Shown here: positions 1-6,238 of the stretch, piece after piece | Layout: the number at the start of each line of letters is the position of its first letter | Numbering within the stretch: position 1 is the stretch's first letter | Source of the DNA: Micromonosporaceae bacterium | GTDB taxonomy: Bacteria; Actinomycetota; Actinomycetes; Mycobacteriales; Micromonosporaceae | Assembly (NCBI GenBank): GCA_003543035.1 | Contig: DPJL01000340.1 | Coordinates: forward strand, 1-9,544 | Reading direction: 5' to 3' | Length of the DNA: 9,544 nucleotides | Notes under the pieces: generated by a model | Told to the model about the DNA's origin: nothing | What the model saw: only the letters and a program-made list of their open reading frames with translations | Databases searched by the model: none | Position numbers and translations under genes: made by a program

Positions 1-63
1 TTGTTGGGCTGCACGGCCAAAGCATTTCACGAACCGTACAAGTCCGGCCGTCACCCTCGCGCC

Positions 64-804
64 ATGAGCACGATGTTGCTGACCAAAGCCCCTACCGGCT
101 ACTCCGCGCTGATCGCGGGAGATGCCCTCCTCGTCGAGGCCGCACAGCGGCTCCGCTATCGAGTGTTCGCCCAAGAACTCGGCGCACAGCTCGACCCTTC
201 CGGCATCGATGTCGACGACTTCGATGCCTACTGCGATCACCTCATCGTTCGTGAGGACCGCACCGGTGAGGTCGTGGGCACCTATCGCCTTCTCTCGCCT
301 CAGCGGGCCATCTGGCTCGGCCGCCGTTACGGGGACGGGGAGTTCGATCTGAGCGCCCTGACCGTGCTGCGGGACCAGCTAGTGGAAGCCGGGCGCAGCT
401 GCGTACACCCGGATCACCGCACCGGCGCCGTGATCAACCTGATGTGGGCGGGGATCGCCAAGTACCTCGAGCGCTTCGGTTACCGCTGGCTTGGTGGCTG
501 CGCGTCGGTGTCGCTCGCCGATGGCGGCACGCAGGCCGCGGCGGTCTGGGATCTGGTGTCCCGCAAGCACTTGTCGCCGCCCGAGCTTCGGGTCAAGCCG
601 CACCTTCCCTGGGCGGCACCGACTCCGGACAAGCCCGGATCGTTGACAGATGTCCCGTCACTCCTGCGTGGCTACCTGCGTCTGGGTGCCTGGGTATGTG
701 GCGAGCCCGCCTACGACCCGGCCTTCGGCTGCGCCGACTTCTTCGTGCTGCTCGGCCTTGACCGCATCAACCCCAAGTACCTACAACACTTCTTGAGCAA
801 ATGA
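64..804 (+). CDS. OlsB-like GNAT-fold N-acyltransferase (ornithine/acyl-amino-acid lipid synthesis)
   Basis: A 246-residue cytoplasmic enzyme of the hemolysin-like / OlsB acyltransferase family (Acetyltransf_5). The family moves a 3-hydroxyacyl chain from acyl-ACP to the amino group of ornithine, giving lyso-ornithine lipid. Visible family signatures are RYRVF (31-35), the D-rich stretch leading to DHLIV (51-62), VVGTYRLL (70-77), EAGRSCVHPDHR (108-119), WLGGCAS (142-148) and the C-terminal GYLRLGAWVCGEPAYD (203-218) followed by ADFFVLLGLD (224-233). The frame is open back to base 1, but the first 21 codons look unlike the family, so ATG 64 was chosen. No clear ribosome site precedes it, and ATG 73 is an alternative. 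The stop overlaps the next start (ATGA), so the two are translationally coupled. The family is sure; ornithine as substrate is inferred from the partner gene. Confidence 0.85.
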   Translation: MSTMLLTKAPTGYSALIAGDALLVEAAQRLRYRVFAQELGAQLDPSGIDVDDFDAYCDHLIVREDRTGEVVGTYRLLSPQRAIWLGRRYGDGEFDLSALTVLRDQLVEAGRSCVHPDHRTGAVINLMWAGIAKYLERFGYRWLGGCASVSLADGGTQAAAVWDLVSRKHLSPPELRVKPHLPWAAPTPDKPGSLTDVPSLLRGYLRLGAWVCGEPAYDPAFGCADFFVLLGLDRINPKYLQHFLSK

Positions 805-1544
805 CTTCGCTTTGGCGGCCGCCGTGCCCGTGTGACGTGCGCTGTCTGCACGCCGCGCCGGCTCAGGTCGGAGCGTTCACCGCGCTGGGCCGGGCGCTCA
901 GCGCGGCGGGTGTGCTGCTGCTGGGAACGTTGCGCCCGGCCGGTTCGGGGCGGCTGGCCCGGTCGCTGCTGCGAGCCATGGGGATCCGGTGGAGTGTCGT
1001 CGGAGCCCCACTGCGGCCAGGGTCACTGCTCGCCGGAAACCATGTGTCGTGGTTGGACATTGTGGTGATGATGGCGATCGATGACCGGATCCGGTTGGTG
1101 TCCAAGGTCGAGGTGGGCGACTGGCCGGTGATCGGGCGGATGGCCCGCGCCTCCGGCACGATCTTCGTCGACCGCTCCCGGCCGCGTTCACTGCCCGGCA
1201 CTGTGGCCGAGGTGACCGCGGCGTTGCGCAAGGGTGACCTGGTACAGGTTTTTCCTGAGGGGACGACGACATGTGGGGCGCACCCAGCGCGTTGGCGGCC
1301 CGCATTCCTGCAGGCCGCCGTCGACGCGCAGGCGCCAGTGCAACGGTTCACGCTGTTGTTCAGTACTGCCGCGGCCGCCTTCGTGGAAGGTGAGAACCTG
1401 CTTCAGTCCCTGCGCCGGGTGCTTCGGGTGCGCGGGCTGAGCGTCACCGTCCTCGTGGACGAGCCGCAACGAGCCGACGCCGGGCGGCGTCAGCTGGCCT
1501 TACGCCTCTCACCCAAACGCCTCGTGGCACTGGGCGGGCGCTAG
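801..1544 (+). CDS. PlsC/OlsA-like lysophospholipid or lyso-ornithine-lipid O-acyltransferase
   Basis: A 247-residue acyltransferase of the 1-acyl-glycerol-3-phosphate acyltransferase (PlsC) superfamily. The catalytic HX4D box is HVSWLD (81-86, preceded by GN). Block II is SKVEVGDWPVIG (101-112), FVDR lies at 122-125, and the acceptor-binding FPEGTT at 151-156. Hydrophobic stretches around 33-43 and 86-92 suit membrane association. The start ATG lies inside the stop of the upstream OlsB-like gene (ATGA), so the likely role is the second, ester-forming step of ornithine-lipid synthesis (OlsA role), with phosphatidic-acid synthesis the alternative. The N-terminus has an odd cysteine cluster (C9, C11, C15). 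The TAG stop shares the palindrome CTAG with the stop of the convergent regulator gene, leaving no room for a terminator between them. Confidence 0.85.
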   Translation: MTSLWRPPCPCDVRCLHAAPAQVGAFTALGRALSAAGVLLLGTLRPAGSGRLARSLLRAMGIRWSVVGAPLRPGSLLAGNHVSWLDIVVMMAIDDRIRLVSKVEVGDWPVIGRMARASGTIFVDRSRPRSLPGTVAEVTAALRKGDLVQVFPEGTTTCGAHPARWRPAFLQAAVDAQAPVQRFTLLFSTAAAAFVEGENLLQSLRRVLRVRGLSVTVLVDEPQRADAGRRQLALRLSPKRLVALGGR

Positions 1545-4123
1545 CCAAGATCTGCTCTGGCGCGGTTAAGACCAATGTCGGCGCGAGCCTTCTCTGTCAT
1601 GTCCGCTGCGATGGCAAGAGCACGTTCATGGTGATTGACGGCGACCGCGAAGTCGCCGCTGAGTCGAGCGGTCTCACCGAGACCGTTGAGGATCATCGAT
1701 CTTAGGTTCGGGTCCTTCGTGTCGCGAGCAACCTCCAGGGCGTCCTGATAGGAGCGGATCGCGTCATCGAGACGTCCTTCAGTTTGGCTGAGCAGGCCCA
1801 GGTTGTTGAGTACGAGTCCCTCGGTATATCGATGCCGGGTTTCGCGGGAGATCACAAGGGCCTGCTGATGGTGGTCCAGCGCGGCCTTTAGGTTTCCAGA
1901 GATCCGATGATTTTCGCCGAGATTGCTCAGGATGCGTGCCTCACCGGTGCGGTCGCCGATCCTCCGCGCGATGGCGAGGGCTCGTTCATGGTGGTCCAGT
2001 GCGGCTTCGAGGTTTCCGGTGAGTCGATAACCCTCCCCGAGATTGTTCAGGCTGAGACACTCCAGAACGAGATCGCCAAGCTCGTGGGCTAAGAAGCGGG
2101 CGCGCCGGTAATGATCGATAGCGGGCTCGTACTGACCCTTACGCCAAAGGACGAGGCCCAGATTGCCAAGGGTCCGGGCCTCAGCCAGGCGGTCGCCGTT
2201 CTCGCGGAAGAATTCGAGAACGTATTGGCAGTGTTCGAGGGCCTCGTCATACTGACCCGTCCGCTCGCAGATCACACCTATGTTGCCCCTGCTGCGGGCC
2301 TCGCCGGCGCGATCACCGAGCTGGCTGAACAGTTTCCGGGCTTGCTGATAGTGATCGAGGGCCGCGCTGGAATTGCCTAGCAGCCACCAGTTTGCTCCTA
2401 GATAGTTGAGTGCGGTGGCCTCGCCCGCAAGATCGCCCATGGCCTGGCACTCGCGAATCGCATTAGCATGAAGCAACAGCGCGTCGCCGTTGTGTCCGGT
2501 GGCCTCCAGGTACCGGAACAAAGTCCGTGATAGATCTCTCGCGCAGGTGGGCGAAGCGGACACGGAGTGGGCAGCGCAAGCCAACAGGTTCGGCCGCTCG
2601 GTTGCCAGCCAGGCCTTGGCCGCCGTGAAGTCGGCGAAGGAGCGGTGAACCGTCTCAGGCGGCGGAAAGGAAGGCCTGCGGCTCTTCTCAGCCGGATAAA
2701 GCATGTCCATCGCCACCGACGCTGTGTATTGGTACTGCGCGTAGAGGCGGGGCAGCGCTCGATCGTCGTCAGCCAGGCTGCGGGCATAATCGCGCAGCAA
2801 GTCATGCATGCCAAATCGGTTCTCGGCGGGGTCACTCAGCTCGAGCAGGCTGGCCTCGCAGAGTTCGCTCATCAACTTCTCGGTGGTCTTCAGATCGGCG
2901 CCGAGCAGAGCCGCGGCCGCGTAGATGTCCTGCTCGTCGCCTGGATGCAGGCCGAGCAACCGAAACGCTTGTGCGGCGGCCGGGGTGAGGTGCTTGTATG
3001 ACCAAGACATCACAGCCTTGATCGCGGTCAGGTCGTCACTATCGCTGGTCTTGAGGGCCTCGAGCCGGTTGGCTCTGAGCGCGTTCGTGAAGTCGTTCAA
3101 CTTTCCGCGATGCACGCAGAGGAACGATGCAGCGGCGATGCGCAGGGTCAGTGGCAGATAGGCACATTCCTTTGCGAGCTCGGATAGTCCAGAGCCGTCG
3201 GCGTTGAGGGCGGCACCGCCGAGAAAGCTACTGAGCAAAGCGACCGCTTCTTTACCTGGCAGCCGGTCGAGTTGGATAGGCACCGCACCGTCACTGGCCA
3301 TCAAGCCGGCAAGGCTGTTGCGACTGGTCACGACCGCCATACAGCCGGGAAAGCCAGGCAGGAGTGGCCTCACTTGGGGCTCGTCAAGCGCATTGTCAAG
3401 AACGATCAGGATGGCGCGTCCATTCAGGTGCTCCTGATACATCGCCGCCAGAGCGTCGGCGTCCGCCGGGATCTGCGATGGGTCAACGCCGAGGTTGAGC
3501 AACAGTTTGTTCAACGCCATGGTGGTCGTCAGCGGATGCTCAGGAGAGAAGCCATGGAGGTTGACGTACAAGTATCCGTCTTCAAATGCGCGGCGGGCCT
3601 TCGCGGAGTGTGCCCAGTGCACGGCCAGAGCTGTCTTGCCGACACCACCCGTCCCGGAGACCGCGGAGATCACCACGGTTGAGGCGCGGCGATGAGCTCT
3701 TAGCTGCGCATCCAATCTGGACAGCGCCTCGGCTCGCCCGGTGAAGTGCCGGACATTTCCTGGTAGACCCCGTAGAGGCAGTCGCGGTTCTTCGCGGCCC
3801 TCGGTGAGGAGCACCCGGACGTCATCCAGCGCATGCCGGTGTACCTCCGGCAGGTTCATCTCCGTAAGAGCTAGAAGCGCATAGAACTTATCCTCATAGG
3901 AGTCGTCTTCTGCCGAGCTGCTGGCGAGCTGCGGAAGGTGCTCGCCCTTAAGCCAGTAATACAACGTCGCGGGAGCCACGCCGATCTTCGCGGCGAGTTT
4001 GGTGACGTTCAAACCCTGACTCCTGATGTGGCTTTTCAGCCATGCGCCCAGCTGACGTGGGGAGGAGATGGCCTCGATGTCGGCAAGGGACCTTGGCTTT
4101 GCCGAGTGTGAATCTGTGGCCAA
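1541..4123 (-). CDS. STAND-type transcriptional regulator: HTH + NB-ARC ATPase + TPR repeats
   Basis: An 860-residue signal-transduction ATPase (numbered from TTG 4123). An XRE-like helix-turn-helix spans about 25-64 (LGAWLKSH... VTKLAAKIGVAPATLYYWLKG). The NB-ARC core has a P-loop GTGGVGKT (157-164), Walker B ILIVLD (238-243), sensor TSR (266-268), LPL (323-325) and MHD (439-441). An AfsR-like segment AAKAWLATERPNLL follows (501-514), then seven TPR units of exactly 40 residues (566-845, bases 1589-2428). All nucleotide-binding motifs look intact, so it is probably an active switch: ligand or peptide sensed by the TPRs, nucleotide exchange and oligomerisation, DNA binding by the HTH. The frame is open to GTG 4198, but TTG 4123 has a near-ideal GGGGAGG five bases upstream, and the candidate operator would otherwise be coding. 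It is divergent from a small secreted protein, its likely target. NB-ARC/TPR proteins can also be anti-phage sensors, but the HTH favours regulation. Confidence 0.88.
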   Translation of the reverse strand: MATDSHSAKPRSLADIEAISSPRQLGAWLKSHIRSQGLNVTKLAAKIGVAPATLYYWLKGEHLPQLASSSAEDDSYEDKFYALLALTEMNLPEVHRHALDDVRVLLTEGREEPRLPLRGLPGNVRHFTGRAEALSRLDAQLRAHRRASTVVISAVSGTGGVGKTALAVHWAHSAKARRAFEDGYLYVNLHGFSPEHPLTTTMALNKLLLNLGVDPSQIPADADALAAMYQEHLNGRAILIVLDNALDEPQVRPLLPGFPGCMAVVTSRNSLAGLMASDGAVPIQLDRLPGKEAVALLSSFLGGAALNADGSGLSELAKECAYLPLTLRIAAASFLCVHRGKLNDFTNALRANRLEALKTSDSDDLTAIKAVMSWSYKHLTPAAAQAFRLLGLHPGDEQDIYAAAALLGADLKTTEKLMSELCEASLLELSDPAENRFGMHDLLRDYARSLADDDRALPRLYAQYQYTASVAMDMLYPAEKSRRPSFPPPETVHRSFADFTAAKAWLATERPNLLACAAHSVSASPTCARDLSRTLFRYLEATGHNGDALLLHANAIRECQAMGDLAGEATALNYLGANWWLLGNSSAALDHYQQARKLFSQLGDRAGEARSRGNIGVICERTGQYDEALEHCQYVLEFFRENGDRLAEARTLGNLGLVLWRKGQYEPAIDHYRRARFLAHELGDLVLECLSLNNLGEGYRLTGNLEAALDHHERALAIARRIGDRTGEARILSNLGENHRISGNLKAALDHHQQALVISRETRHRYTEGLVLNNLGLLSQTEGRLDDAIRSYQDALEVARDTKDPNLRSMILNGLGETARLSGDFAVAVNHHERALAIAADMTEKARADIGLNRARADLG

Positions 4124-4128
4124 CGCAG

Positions 4129-4135
4129 CCTCCCC
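4129..4135 (-). promoter_or_regulatory. Strong ribosome binding site choosing TTG start of the STAND regulator
   Basis: On the minus strand the bases read GGGGAGG, followed by five bases (CTGCG) and TTG at 4123-4121. It is the strongest Shine-Dalgarno match near the gene's 5' end. The upstream GTG 4198 has no comparable site. This supports the shorter protein and places the repeats at 4151-4180 outside the coding region. Confidence 0.7.
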
Positions 4136-4150
4136 AAGCTGATCCACGCG

Positions 4151-4180
4151 TTTCCAAACCTTTCCAACCACAGATTGGAA
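4151..4180. promoter_or_regulatory. Candidate operator: TTTCCAA direct repeats plus TTCCAA-N7-TTGGAA inverted repeat
   Basis: TTTCCAA occurs at 4151-4157 and 4161-4167, exactly 10 bp (one helical turn) apart. The second copy also forms a perfect inverted repeat with TTGGAA at 4175-4180 across a 7-bp spacer. The cluster lies between the divergent STAND regulator and the small secreted-protein gene. HTH regulators commonly bind such sites in divergent promoters. Binding by this regulator is inference; the repeats are seen directly. Confidence 0.5.
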
Positions 4181-4251
4181 CACACGGTCAAGCCTCACAA
4201 ACTATCCATGTCTCGCGGACAAGGGAATGAATCCGGATGAATGGAGGAAAT

Positions 4252-4602
4252 GTGAAGGTAGCAAGGAAAGTAGGCCGTGTGGCAACGGTGGCCGGAGCTG
4301 CGGTATTCGCCATCGCTCTGACGGCCACCTCGGCCAGCGCGCACTTCGTCACTGTCAGCCATGGCGAAGACTGGGGCTGGCTCGCTAACAACCACCGGCA
4401 GGTCGGTGTCTGTGATCGGGAAGCCGATGGGAACGGCGTGAGGGTCGAGTATCGGACCGCCGCAGGTGCCGTGGACCATATCGGAGATGCAGACGGCAGC
4501 GGTGGAGGCTGCTGGACCGAGGACGCCGTCGGCGGATCGTGGGTGACGAGCTTCAGGATCTGCGAGGCCAACAACGGCTGTAGCGCCTGGAAGAACTCCT
4601 AA
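4252..4602 (+). CDS. Small secreted four-cysteine protein, function unknown
   Basis: A 116-residue protein with a classical Sec signal peptide: basic start (KVARK), hydrophobic core VATVAGAAVFAIALTA, and TSASA before a likely cut ahead of HFV. The mature ~86-residue part has four cysteines, in VGVC, GGGCW, FRIC and NNGC, enough for two disulfides. It is rich in Gly, Asp and aromatic residues, with a stretch CDREADGNGVRVEYRT. I do not recognise a named family; small exported proteins of this style are common hypotheticals in actinomycetes. An ATG at 4237 is also in frame, but the codons between would translate the GGAGG motif at 4243-4247, so GTG 4252, four bases beyond it, is preferred. It is divergent from the STAND regulator, with repeats between them, and is followed by a strong hairpin. 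An effector or signal protein under that regulator's control is the likeliest reading. Confidence 0.72.
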   Translation: MKVARKVGRVATVAGAAVFAIALTATSASAHFVTVSHGEDWGWLANNHRQVGVCDREADGNGVRVEYRTAAGAVDHIGDADGSGGGCWTEDAVGGSWVTSFRICEANNGCSAWKNS

Positions 4603-4616
4603 CCCGTAACTCATGC

Positions 4617-4651
4617 CCCAAGACCTCCACCAAACGGGGGGAGGTCTTGGG
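4617..4651. terminator. Bidirectional hairpin terminator between convergent genes
   Basis: CCCAAGACCTCC (4617-4628) pairs perfectly with GGAGGTCTTGGG (4640-4651) around an 11-base loop. It sits 14 bases past the secreted-protein stop and 10 bases beyond the stop of the convergent lysozyme-fold gene, so it can serve both. No U-run follows on either strand, which is common for actinobacterial terminators. Confidence 0.75.
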
Positions 4652-4661
4652 CAACACGGGT

Positions 4662-5402
4662 TTATCCAAGCGGCTCGAACGCGTTCACGACCGTGGTCGC
4701 GCGTGACTCGTGCTTGGCATACGCGTTCGGATAGGCCGAGATCTGGACGGCTTGTGCCGCCGCGGTCAGCGACATGTTCTCCCAGTCGAGCTTTATGAGC
4801 TTGGCGAAGAACTTCTCGGCCTGGTAGGCCGGGCGCATCAGATTCGCCACCGTACCCCAGCCTGAGCTGGGCCGTTGCTGGAAGACGCCGACCGAATCGT
4901 GGTCGACGCTGGTGCCCTCATGTGGGTATTTCAGTGACTCCGGCACCGCCTGGCTGGCGTTGTTGTGCAGATTGCTCTCTTGCATCGCGGTAGCCACGCC
5001 AATGATCAGCGCTCGCTTGGGCAGCCCGAGCGACCGGCCAACCTCGACGATGATCGCGGCATTATTCATCTGCACCACGCTGAGGCCCGCCACCGGAGCC
5101 GGTGGCCCGGTGGGTGTGGGGCTGGGGGAGGGCGATGGCGAGGCCGATGGGCTCGCGGTGGTCCGATCCAGGGAGCGGCTGAGCTCCTGCTCGGACAGGG
5201 ATCGATCTTCCATACCGGCCAGATCGGTGGTGGTGGGGGTTTCGATGGGGGAAGCAAGTCCGCTGGTAGTCAGTATCGCGGCACTGCCGACAAGGCTGGC
5301 CGCGAGGAGCAGCCTGGGTAAGTGGCCCGCCGATCTGGCGGTGATCCTATGTCGGCCATGACTATTACGACGTCGTCGACGATGTGCTCCGGGGGAAAGC
5401 AT
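4662..5402 (-). CDS. Secreted lysozyme-fold (transglycosylase-like) cell-wall protein
   Basis: A 246-residue exported protein. An Arg-rich n-region (R8-R12) and a hydrophobic segment (30-50, ending GLA) form a signal peptide or anchor. A Ser/Pro/Thr linker follows (about 81-104), then a C-terminal domain (107-246). That domain resembles SLT/lysozyme-fold peptidoglycan lyases: LIIGVATAMQESNL (132-145), with E142 the candidate catalytic acid, then SVGVFQQRPSSGWGT (170-184) in place of the usual GLMQ motif, and AQAVQISAYPNAYAKHE (216-232). Streptomycete relatives are often mislabelled heavy-metal transporters. The likely role is cleavage or remodelling of peptidoglycan outside the membrane, though activity is unproven. 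The start codon has no Shine-Dalgarno but lies seven bases from a TAGATT -10 box, suggesting a leaderless message. It is divergent from the two-component operon and may share its envelope-stress control. Confidence 0.72.
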   Translation of the reverse strand: MLSPGAHRRRRRNSHGRHRITARSAGHLPRLLLAASLVGSAAILTTSGLASPIETPTTTDLAGMEDRSLSEQELSRSLDRTTASPSASPSPSPSPTPTGPPAPVAGLSVVQMNNAAIIVEVGRSLGLPKRALIIGVATAMQESNLHNNASQAVPESLKYPHEGTSVDHDSVGVFQQRPSSGWGTVANLMRPAYQAEKFFAKLIKLDWENMSLTAAAQAVQISAYPNAYAKHESRATTVVNAFEPLG

Positions 5403-5408
5403 TTGACG

Positions 5409-5414
5409 AATCTA
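5409..5414 (-). promoter_or_regulatory. Candidate -10 box for leaderless transcription of the lysozyme-fold gene
   Basis: On the minus strand TAGATT is followed by six bases (CGTCAA) and then the ATG at 5402, so a transcript starting seven bases past the box would begin at the start codon. The lack of any ribosome site agrees. No convincing -35 is visible, so a regulator may be needed. Confidence 0.4.
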
Positions 5415-5424
5415 GGCAGATGCT

Positions 5425-5451
5425 TGTGGGGGTGCCCACACAAATTGTGTG
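5425..5451. promoter_or_regulatory. Overlapping inverted repeats, candidate operator in divergent promoter
   Basis: CACACAA-A-TTGTGTG (5437-5451) is a perfect 7+1+7 palindrome. Its left arm overlaps the right arm of a second inverted repeat, TGTGGG-GGTG-CCCACA (5425-5440). Both lie 11-37 bp upstream of the proposed -10 of the lysozyme-fold gene, where an activator or repressor would act. The binding protein is unknown. Confidence 0.4.
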
Positions 5452-5480
5452 ACGTGTACTACTTTCGTGTGTAAGCCCAG

Positions 5481-5518
5481 CTCAGCAACTATCAGGAAGC
5501 ATTCAGCCAAGGCACAGC
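5481..5518 (+). promoter_or_regulatory. Helically phased CAG half-sites, PhoP-box-like, upstream of the response regulator
   Basis: CAG cores occur at 5483, 5493, 5504 and 5515, spaced 10, 11 and 11 bp. The last two form ATTCAGC-CAAG-GCACAGC (5501-5518). This has the layout of the mycobacterial PhoP box (TCACAGC-N4-TCACAGC), with matches of 4/7 and 6/7. The adjacent regulator is PhoP-like, so autoregulation is likely; binding is inferred. Confidence 0.45.
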
Positions 5519-5542
5519 AAACCGGAAGCCGGCCGGGGTTAG

Positions 5543-6238
5543 ATGGAGGGCATGGCTGAGGCGAACCTGCTTGTGGTCGAGGACGACCCGAATATCTTGG
5601 AGCTGCTGTCGGCGAGCCTGCGTTTCGCTGGGTTCGAGGTTAGGGCGGCCACCAGCGGCAGCGCGGCATTGGCGGCGGCCCTGGAGCGGCGGCCCGATCT
5701 TGTGGTGCTCGATGTGATGCTGCCCGACGTGGACGGCTTCGAGGTGATCAAGCGACTGCGGGCCGATGGTGATCGGGTGCCGGTGGTCTTCCTGACCGCT
5801 CGCGACGGGACAGACGACAAGATCAGAGGTCTGACCCTCGGCGGAGACGACTATGTCACCAAGCCATTCAGTCTCGAGGAGCTGACCGCTCGCATTCGCG
5901 CCGTGCTGCGCCGGACCACCGGCGAGGCCGCGACGCCAAAGCTCGCCTTCGCCGATCTGGAGCTCGACGAGGAGACGCACGAGGTGCATCGCGGCGGCAA
6001 CCTGGTCCAGCTTTCGCCGACCGAGTTCAAGCTGTTGCGCTACCTCATGCACAACCCGAACAGGGTGCTCAGCAAGGCGCAAATCCTCGACCACGTATGG
6101 AATTACGACTTCCGCGGCGATGACAACATCGTCGAGAGCTACATCTCCTATCTGCGGCGCAAGGTGGACAATGTCCAACCACGACTGATCCAGACTCTGC
6201 GCGGCGTGGGCTACGTGCTCCGCAAGCCGGTCTCATGA
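5543..6238 (+). CDS. OmpR/PhoB-family response regulator, PhoP-like
   Basis: A 231-residue two-domain response regulator. The receiver domain (8-124) has the acidic patch E13/D14/D15, phospho-acceptor D57 in VVLDVML, switch T85 (FLTARD), aromatic Y104 and K107 (TKPF). A winged-helix DNA-binding domain (134-228) reads FADLELDEETHEV, LSPTEFKLLRYL, ILDHVWNYDF, ESYISYLRRK and TLRGVGYVLR. By recall this resembles M. tuberculosis PhoP (GLTLGGDDYVTKPFSLEE and DIELDEETHEV types) much more than MprA. The stop overlaps the kinase start (ATGA), so they are one coupled unit. ATG 5552 is an alternative start, but GGAGGG directly abuts it. Upstream phased CAG half-sites suggest it controls its own promoter, and a similar box precedes the downstream protease gene. 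Phosphorylated by the kinase, it should dimerise on direct repeats. Confidence 0.92.
   Translation: MEGMAEANLLVVEDDPNILELLSASLRFAGFEVRAATSGSAALAAALERRPDLVVLDVMLPDVDGFEVIKRLRADGDRVPVVFLTARDGTDDKIRGLTLGGDDYVTKPFSLEELTARIRAVLRRTTGEAATPKLAFADLELDEETHEVHRGGNLVQLSPTEFKLLRYLMHNPNRVLSKAQILDHVWNYDFRGDDNIVESYISYLRRKVDNVQPRLIQTLRGVGYVLRKPVS

Noticed and set aside
1..63. Extending the OlsB-like protein to TTG at base 1
   Set aside because: The extra 21 residues do not resemble the family, and the frame is open only because it reaches the window edge.
2111..2380. Plus-strand open frames inside the TPR region (1907-2092, 2111-2380)
   Set aside because: Their open reading reflects the repetitive complement of the TPR units; no start signals or domain features.
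1541..4123. STAND protein as an anti-phage defence NTPase
   Set aside because: An N-terminal HTH rather than a nuclease, TIR, protease or membrane effector, and no defence genes nearby, favour a transcriptional regulator.
4195..4614. Antisense open frames over the small secreted-protein gene (4188-4574 and 4195-4614, minus strand)
   Set aside because: The plus-strand frame has a signal peptide, cysteines and a ribosome site; the minus-strand frames have neither motifs nor a good start and would run through the operator region.
5492..6178. 228-codon open frame antisense to the response regulator
   Set aside because: High-GC shadow frame: the sense frame carries every receiver and winged-helix motif, and the antisense product has no recognisable domain.
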